A stretch of 11,411 bases of DNA from assembly GCA_002307035.1 (NCBI GenBank), contig DBTL01000166.1, positions 1-11,411 on the forward strand. The letters run 5' to 3'. The notes under the pieces are model-generated. The model was not told the DNA's origin. It did no database searches and saw only the letters and a program-made list of their open reading frames with translations. This document shows, in pieces, positions 7,394 through 11,411 of this stretch. Positions within the stretch are counted from its first letter, which is position 1; every line of letters starts with the position of its first letter. This DNA is from Bacteroides sp. UBA1317 (lineage in GTDB: Bacteria > Bacteroidota > Bacteroidia > Bacteroidales > Bacteroidaceae). Position numbers and translations under genes: made by a program.

Positions 7394-8476
7394 TTATGAT
7401 GTTGTGACCTTAAGTCTGTAGAATGCACTTGTATCCATTGGCTTTCCACCAATGTAAAGTCTTGGGTAATAAATAAACTTTCCATTTGCAAAATCAGGAA
7501 CTACATCCATCATTAGATCAGATCCTAGTCCAACAACATATTTGGAAAGATCTGCAATAGTGGCAATATAATCACCTGTAGAAGAAGTTGCCGTGGCATC
7601 TCTTGAAAGTACAATTGGAAGCCCATCAAATGTACCGGCACCAACACCTTCGCCAATCAAATAAACTCCAGAGGTACTTGCTTTTGCCATCCTAATTGTA
7701 TTCCACACTGTGGGATGCATAAGAAGGACAGTAGTATTTGGATTAAATGTTCTTGCTTTGAAATTAGTTGTAAAACCATAAAGCAAATCAGCATTAATTG
7801 CGGCGCCCGCAGTAGAAATATCCTGTGAAGTAGGAACTGCTTCTGCATCTGCAAATAGTATTCCCTTAATGTTGCTTGTTCCAACAAGAAGCATCTTATC
7901 TAGTGCTAGAGAATAAGCGTTAATAATATCTTGCTGGACAAGTTCATCAATATTGAAATTAGAAAGTTGAACTAGTCTTTCCGAAACAGAAACGGAAGTC
8001 TTCAAGCCATCGATAGTAATTGTTCTTGCTGGATAAGCTAAAGTTCCGTCTGTTCCAGTAGCGGTTGATTCATCAGCAAAAGTTGGTAATGCAGCCCCAG
8101 AAGAAATTGGGAAAGAACCAGTCACTGCTGGAATCTGAATCTTTCTCACAAGTTGATAAAGCTTTGTTTGATTGGTAATCTTCTCAATAACTTCATTTGA
8201 ATACCAAGTAGGAGCAATTCCACCTGAAGTTCCAGTGGTTACGGCATTTCTAACAAACCGTGGGCCACCTTTTAGGTATTCTCTCCATTCATTTACATAT
8301 TCTTTTCCTGAAGCGGTTGGTGCAGGTGCTGAAAGAGAACTAATTCTCTGATTAACCTCAGCGAGGGCTTTCTGAAACTTAGCATCAGATCCATTCACTT
8401 CATTTTTAACTTCTTCAATGGATGCTTTATATCCATCAAGTCTTTCCTTGATTTCATTTACAATTTCGTCACTCAT
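7394..8476 (-). CDS. HK97-fold major capsid protein
   Basis: This is the shell subunit of the head, 360 residues long and in the Phage_capsid (HK97 gp5-like) family. Residues about 5-48 form a charged, heptad-like helical region. A short Pro/Ala/Thr-rich linker follows (49-58). This matches a delta (built-in scaffold) domain that the upstream protease would remove, and no separate scaffold gene is present. The folded part begins around residue 70 with the family pattern TGTSGGIAP then the helix NEVIEKI (82-100). SVSVSERLVQLSNFNIDELV (161-180) and the helix ending DKMLLVGT (193-200) are typical of the A/P domain core. No crosslinking function can be inferred. ATG 8474-8476 follows AAGGAG at an unusually long spacing of 13 bases, with no better in-frame start. 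The gene ends in TAA and is followed by the only sizeable intergenic gap, which holds a hairpin. Confidence 0.95.
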   Translation of the reverse strand: MSDEIVNEIKERLDGYKASIEEVKNEVNGSDAKFQKALAEVNQRISSLSAPAPTASGKEYVNEWREYLKGGPRFVRNAVTTGTSGGIAPTWYSNEVIEKITNQTKLYQLVRKIQIPAVTGSFPISSGAALPTFADESTATGTDGTLAYPARTITIDGLKTSVSVSERLVQLSNFNIDELVQQDIINAYSLALDKMLLVGTSNIKGILFADAEAVPTSQDISTAGAAINADLLYGFTTNFKARTFNPNTTVLLMHPTVWNTIRMAKASTSGVYLIGEGVGAGTFDGLPIVLSRDATATSSTGDYIATIADLSKYVVGLGSDLMMDVVPDFANGKFIYYPRLYIGGKPMDTSAFYRLKVTTS

Positions 8477-8489
8477 TTTAAATATTACT

Positions 8490-8495
8490 CTCCTT
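8490..8495 (-). promoter_or_regulatory. Ribosome binding site of capsid gene, long spacing
   Basis: AAGGAG directly follows the protease stop codon (TAAAAGGAG). The gap to the capsid ATG is 13 AT-rich bases, longer than the usual 5-9. No other ATG, GTG or TTG in frame fits better. Confidence 0.65.
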
Positions 8496-9305
8496 TTAAA
8501 ACATTTTTAATATTTCTCTATACAGGGAATTATCTTCCTTAAGAAGGATATTTGCAGAATCACTTTGCTTATTATCCTCCTCTTTGGGGAAACCAATACT
8601 TGCAAGACGAGTTGCTTCCGAATTGGAAAATCCAACATCACGTAAGATTTTTTCATAATCCCTAATAGTAATATCTTTGATGGATTTTTGTTCTCGTAAT
8701 AAAATATTAGGAACTTTATTAAATCCAAAACTTTTTAAATTATACACACATGCAACAGCTTGCAACTTTTCTATTTGTGTTACGAGACCAAACTTAGCGG
8801 CTTCTTCTGGCGTGAACCATGTTTCATCATCCAGATACTTAATAATTTGATCTTTGGTTAGTGAAGAATTGGCCATATAAATATCAATGATTTGATCTCT
8901 CATCATATCCATAATATCTGCATCTTTCCTCAACTGCGAGGAAGTTCCCCATGTGAATGTGCTCGGGTTATGAATCATATAAAAAGAGTTATTATATGCA
9001 ACCCTATTTTTACCAGCCAGAAATATTATTGAAGCAATAGATAGTGCTTCCCCAATATTAATCGTGGTTACTTTTTCACGCTGACTTGCGATAATATTAT
9101 ATATCGCTACACCATCCGTCAGGCTTCCTCCAGGAGAGTTTATATAGACATTAATATTAGAGGCGGAAGAAATAGAAGAGAATTCTTCTGCAAACGCTGC
9201 AAGTTCCACTCCACCATCTTCTCCATCTCCACAAATTATTCCGAATATATTGATTGATGAAACATTTCCATTAGTTGATAAATTAAACCACTTATTATTT
9301 CCCAT
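8496..9305 (-). CDS. ClpP-like prohead maturation protease
   Basis: This is a serine protease of the ClpP/crotonase fold that HK97-like phages use to trim the capsid N-terminal domain during prohead maturation. Numbered from the chosen ATG (9303-9305), the visible features are the INSPGGS oxyanion-type loop (about 55-61), the nucleophile elbow GEALS with the probable catalytic Ser at residue 89, and the MIHNP motif with the probable catalytic His at 112. An acidic DDET segment near 159-162, followed by WFTPEEAAKFGLV, fits the third catalytic region. The last 80 or so residues are a charged tail outside the fold. An upstream in-frame ATG at 9309-9311 is only one base from AAGGAG, while the ATG at 9305 is seven bases away, so I prefer the latter. 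It overlaps the end of the portal gene by 11 bases, and the capsid gene it probably acts on is next. Confidence 0.93.
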   Translation of the reverse strand: MGNNKWFNLSTNGNVSSINIFGIICGDGEDGGVELAAFAEEFSSISSASNINVYINSPGGSLTDGVAIYNIIASQREKVTTINIGEALSIASIIFLAGKNRVAYNNSFYMIHNPSTFTWGTSSQLRKDADIMDMMRDQIIDIYMANSSLTKDQIIKYLDDETWFTPEEAAKFGLVTQIEKLQAVACVYNLKSFGFNKVPNILLREQKSIKDITIRDYEKILRDVGFSNSEATRLASIGFPKEEDNKQSDSANILLKEDNSLYREILKMF

Positions 9306-10467
9306 TATCATTCTCCTTAGGTAGTAAATCTGTATTTATTGCCGGGGCCATATTTTCTTCTCTCCATAAAGCATCGCCAATAGAAGTTGGCGAACCATCA
9401 TATATTCCTCTATGAATTTGTGTCCTTGCTTCATTCAGAGTGATTAATCCGCCACGGCGGTCATCACGGATTATTTTATGTTGTGTTTCAATATCGGGCA
9501 TTAAAATATTGCTGTAGTCGAATTGCAATTTTTGATACTGCGAAAATGGTCCATCCAGTAAAGTAGTTAGCCATTCAGAAAATATTTCAGTAATGGGAAG
9601 AATGCTTGTCTGCAAGTAATTTGTTTGTTGAGATTGAAGGTTATTACCATAATCACCAGTAAGTTTGTATAATGGATATCCGAATGGTTTAGCAATCTCT
9701 CGTTCTGTTCTTGTCAATAGAGAACTAAGCTCACTTTCAGCATTTGTTGGTTGATCGATTTTACCAATTTTCATGCCTGATATAAGGAACAAAGGCTTCC
9801 CTGCTTCGGAAGTTTTGAATATTTTCTCTTCACACAACTTATCAAATTCCTTTTTTAAACTTTCGTCTTTTAATCCAGATGTAATCTCTTTATCTAGCTC
9901 CACAGTAAGTCTCGAGCCAGCAGTATTATGAAAATACTTGTCAATATAAAATATGAGCATGTTGTCAAGCTCAATCAGCTCTCGTATGAATTCAATTGCA
10001 GAATGTCCCTTTTGTCCATCGTAGTATTGTGGATTATAGATATGAATAATATTTTTGGTAGTATAAATCCTTCCATCATAGATGAATTGTTTATTTTCAC
10101 CGTATCCAACCACTTGCACTTGAGCAGAAGGAAGTATTTGAAGATATCCAATATCGTGATATATGTAAGTATTTCCACTTTCAAGATAATTCTTTGTCAT
10201 CAAGTATAAGAATTGTGTTGCGCTATCAGTTGCATTTGGATGTTCCAATGTGAGAAGTAGTGGTTCATCAAATATTTTAATTACTCCATTTCGCGTCCTT
10301 TGGGATACTTCCAACCCAAGGGTAGAAATGGTATTTGAAATACTATGAACTATTGAAAGAATTGTAGGATTCTTAGTAATAGGATATGACCTGATAGCAC
10401 GAGTAAAAACCTCTTGGAAATGCTGATCAAGAACAATATTCTTTTTTCTTTTAAATAATAGTGCCAT
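9295..10467 (-). CDS. Phage portal protein (HK97 gp3-like)
   Basis: The portal forms the ring at one capsid vertex through which TerL pumps DNA and to which the neck attaches. The 390-residue length fits the Phage_portal family. Recognisable features in order: a basic N-terminus (LFKRKK); HPN at residues 76-78; the YLESGNTYIY strand near 94-103; IHI followed by a Gly-rich turn (141-155); and the strongly conserved region 240-292, where TRTEREIAKPFGYPLYKLTG is followed by a Gln-rich helix ending at the LP of the clip/wing segment. ATG at 10465-10467 is preceded by TAGGAG four bases upstream, formed from the terminase stop codon. The 3' end overlaps the protease gene. The protein looks complete, and I see no sign of damage. 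Confidence 0.95.
   Translation of the reverse strand: MALLFKRKKNIVLDQHFQEVFTRAIRSYPITKNPTILSIVHSISNTISTLGLEVSQRTRNGVIKIFDEPLLLTLEHPNATDSATQFLYLMTKNYLESGNTYIYHDIGYLQILPSAQVQVVGYGENKQFIYDGRIYTTKNIIHIYNPQYYDGQKGHSAIEFIRELIELDNMLIFYIDKYFHNTAGSRLTVELDKEITSGLKDESLKKEFDKLCEEKIFKTSEAGKPLFLISGMKIGKIDQPTNAESELSSLLTRTEREIAKPFGYPLYKLTGDYGNNLQSQQTNYLQTSILPITEIFSEWLTTLLDGPFSQYQKLQFDYSNILMPDIETQHKIIRDDRRGGLITLNEARTQIHRGIYDGSPTSIGDALWREENMAPAINTDLLPKENDNGK
9313..9318 (-). promoter_or_regulatory. Ribosome binding site of protease gene (decides the start)
   Basis: AAGGAG lies within the last codons of the portal gene. Spacing is one base to the ATG at 9311 and seven bases to the ATG at 9305. Only the second is within the normal range, so the protein probably begins MGNNKW. 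Confidence 0.75.
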
Positions 10468-10474
10468 ACAGCTC

Positions 10475-11056
10475 CTAATGATAACTCAAATTAAAAAATG
10501 CAATTAAGTCTTCCTTGGAAAGAATATTTGTATTCAAATCAAGGTCCAAAGTTTCTTTCAAAGATGCAAGTGACATTACTGAAGTATCAATTCCATCAAT
10601 ACGATTGGGTGAGTTTTTATAATCCTCTTTCTCAAAATAAATCAAATTATTTTGCCCATAACTAATTCTTGCACATGAAATCATCCATGCCATTACTGGA
10701 TTATCATCAATTAAATTTGCCGAATATAATTGATCTAAGTAAAATCTATTGGCAGGAGGAAGATGATCATATCTTTGGGAAAAGGAATTTACTGGCAGAG
10801 AAGGTATTTCTTGTACTATCTCATGTATCAATTGAGATCCTGAACAAGCAGGGTCAATTGCAAATCCCAAAAGGCGATATTCTTTTGCATCTTCTTTTAA
10901 TTGATCTTTTAGATACTTATAATTGACTATCTTGTTGTTCGGCCCTCCACCAAATGTTGGAATAACTAATTTAGCATCAATCCAATCCTGTAATTCACCT
11001 CGCTCAGAATGTAATTTCTTTTGAACAGATGAATCAGGGATATAGAAAATATGCTT
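10475..11056 (-). CDS. Terminase large subunit, C-terminal nuclease segment (+1 frame)
   Basis: This continues TerL after the apparent +1 shift. The frame has no in-frame stop from 11071 to its TAG at 10475. Its first residues (KHIFYIPDS) pick up exactly where a TerL nuclease domain should continue. Two further acidic motifs of the RNase H-like site are visible: GFAIDP (Asp at 10853-10855) and NRIDGIDTS (Asp at 10595-10597). Between them lie the family-typical NPVMAWMISC block and an aromatic stretch. A tail of about 30 residues, rich in Leu and Asp, follows. The TTG at 10868-10870 is a possible alternative start but has no ribosome binding site and would cut the domain in two, so I reject it. 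The stop codon TAG is part of TAGGAG, the ribosome binding site of the portal gene, which suggests coupling. With the shift, 311 residues of TerL are visible in the window. Confidence 0.82.
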   Translation of the reverse strand, partial: KHIFYIPDSSVQKKLHSERGELQDWIDAKLVIPTFGGGPNNKIVNYKYLKDQLKEDAKEYRLLGFAIDPACSGSQLIHEIVQEIPSLPVNSFSQRYDHLPPANRFYLDQLYSANLIDDNPVMAWMISCARISYGQNNLIYFEKEDYKNSPNRIDGIDTSVMSLASLKETLDLDLNTNILSKEDLIAFFNLSYH

Positions 11057-11066
11057 AAAAATAAAA
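11051..11066 (-). promoter_or_regulatory. Candidate +1 frameshift site in terminase gene
   Basis: On the minus strand the upstream frame reads TTT TAT TTT TAA GCA, ending at TAA (11057-11055). If the Phe-tRNA on the last TTT slips forward one base it re-pairs perfectly with the next TTT, and reading continues AAG CAT ATT in the frame holding the rest of the protein. This has the same logic as the prfB shift (CUU UGA C): a slippery P-site codon followed by a stop. A purine stretch (GAGAAAG) lies upstream, but six bases from the slippery codon rather than the three seen in prfB, and it is not a strong Shine-Dalgarno sequence. The run of five T is equally what a one-base insertion or homopolymer read error would leave. 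Confidence 0.5.
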
Positions 11067-11411
11067 CTTTCTCAAATCCTCAATCCAAAAGCAAACACTG
11101 TATGCGGTATAATCATCAATTTTGGATAAATCCGCAGCAGCAAAGCATGGATATGTCTTTAATATATCTTGTGTCAGATATGGAATAAAATAATCCATTT
11201 TTGCATTATTTATAACTAATTGCCAATCTTCGTCTGGAATTGATTGTTTTCCAGATCGCAACCATTGATTTAGCTTATATGCCCTAAAGCAAGAAGTATC
11301 CAATGGATCAGTAGAGGACAATGCAGTTTGTCTCTCTTCTAATAATTTTTTAGTGCTTGTAGTAGTTACATCCAAGGAGGGATTAGCTTTGATATAGGCC
11401 TCTGGATCTAG
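11055..11411 (-). CDS. Terminase large subunit, middle segment (partial, upstream frame)
   Basis: This is part of the DNA-packaging motor protein TerL. It is open through the right edge of the window, so the N-terminal ATPase domain lies outside. The visible part begins at the link to the nuclease domain: it has an ANPSL motif, then an arginine/leucine-rich helix ending in YKLNQWL, as in HK97-type (Terminase_1/Terminase_LS) proteins. The strand AAADLSKIDDYTA holds the probable first RNase H-like catalytic Asp at 11130-11132. The frame ends at a TAA (11055-11057) in the middle of that domain, right after RKFYF. The rest of the domain continues in the +1 frame. No start codon belongs here: the TTG at 11373-11375 is internal. 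Family assignment is firm. Whether the break is recoding, a mutation or a sequence error cannot be decided from the sequence. Confidence 0.85.
   Translation of the reverse strand, partial: LDPEAYIKANPSLDVTTTSTKKLLEERQTALSSTDPLDTSCFRAYKLNQWLRSGKQSIPDEDWQLVINNAKMDYFIPYLTQDILKTYPCFAAADLSKIDDYTAYSVCFWIEDLRKFYF

Noticed and set aside
10475..10870. Stand-alone 131-residue protein starting at TTG 10870
   Set aside because: The frame extends upstream without a stop to 11071 with good terminase similarity, and the TTG has no ribosome binding site; it is the end of TerL.
1..11411. Recoded stop codons (alternative genetic code)
   Set aside because: TAA, TAG and TGA all end well-supported genes at expected family lengths (for example TAG at 10475, TGA at 6366 and 6827), and no long frame contains one internally apart from the terminase break.

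Overview
The window is one continuous stretch of the head-and-tail module of a tailed phage or prophage with siphovirus-type tail genes. Every convincing gene lies on the minus strand, so the module reads from the right end to the left end of the window. Gene order follows the classic HK97-like plan: terminase large subunit (C-terminal part only), portal, ClpP-like prohead protease, HK97-fold major capsid protein, head-tail adaptor, a gp10-like neck/tail protein, a probable tail terminator, tail tube protein, two tail-assembly chaperone reading frames, tape measure protein, and a large tail-tip/hub protein that runs off the left edge.

The DNA is AT-rich. Several genes have strong AAGGAG-type ribosome binding sites, and TAA, TAG and TGA all act as stops, so the standard bacterial code applies. 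The host is therefore a low-GC bacterium that uses Shine-Dalgarno initiation (Firmicutes or Spirochaetes would fit). Nothing here identifies it further. No integrase, tRNA, attachment site, lysis gene, CRISPR array or insertion sequence is present, so lytic phage and prophage cannot be told apart.

The right end (10475-11411) encodes the terminase nuclease half, split between two frames by an apparent +1 shift at a TTT-TAA site. The middle (7394-10467) builds the prohead: portal ring, maturation protease and capsid shell. A perfect 11-bp inverted repeat sits in the only sizeable intergenic gap (7328-7393), just after the capsid gene. From 7327 to 5926 three small, tightly overlapped genes make the neck and close the tail. 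From 5923 to 1 come the tail tube, the chaperone pair (linked by a canonical -1 slippery heptamer, T TTT TTA), the tape measure and the tip.

The genes are packed end to end with ATGA or TAATG overlaps, or with stop codons merged into ribosome binding sites. This suggests one long late transcript with translational coupling; its promoter is not visible here. No wholly new system is evident. The most informative signals are the two recoding-type sites (terminase and chaperone), the hairpin after the capsid gene, and a tape measure followed directly by a hub-like tip protein.
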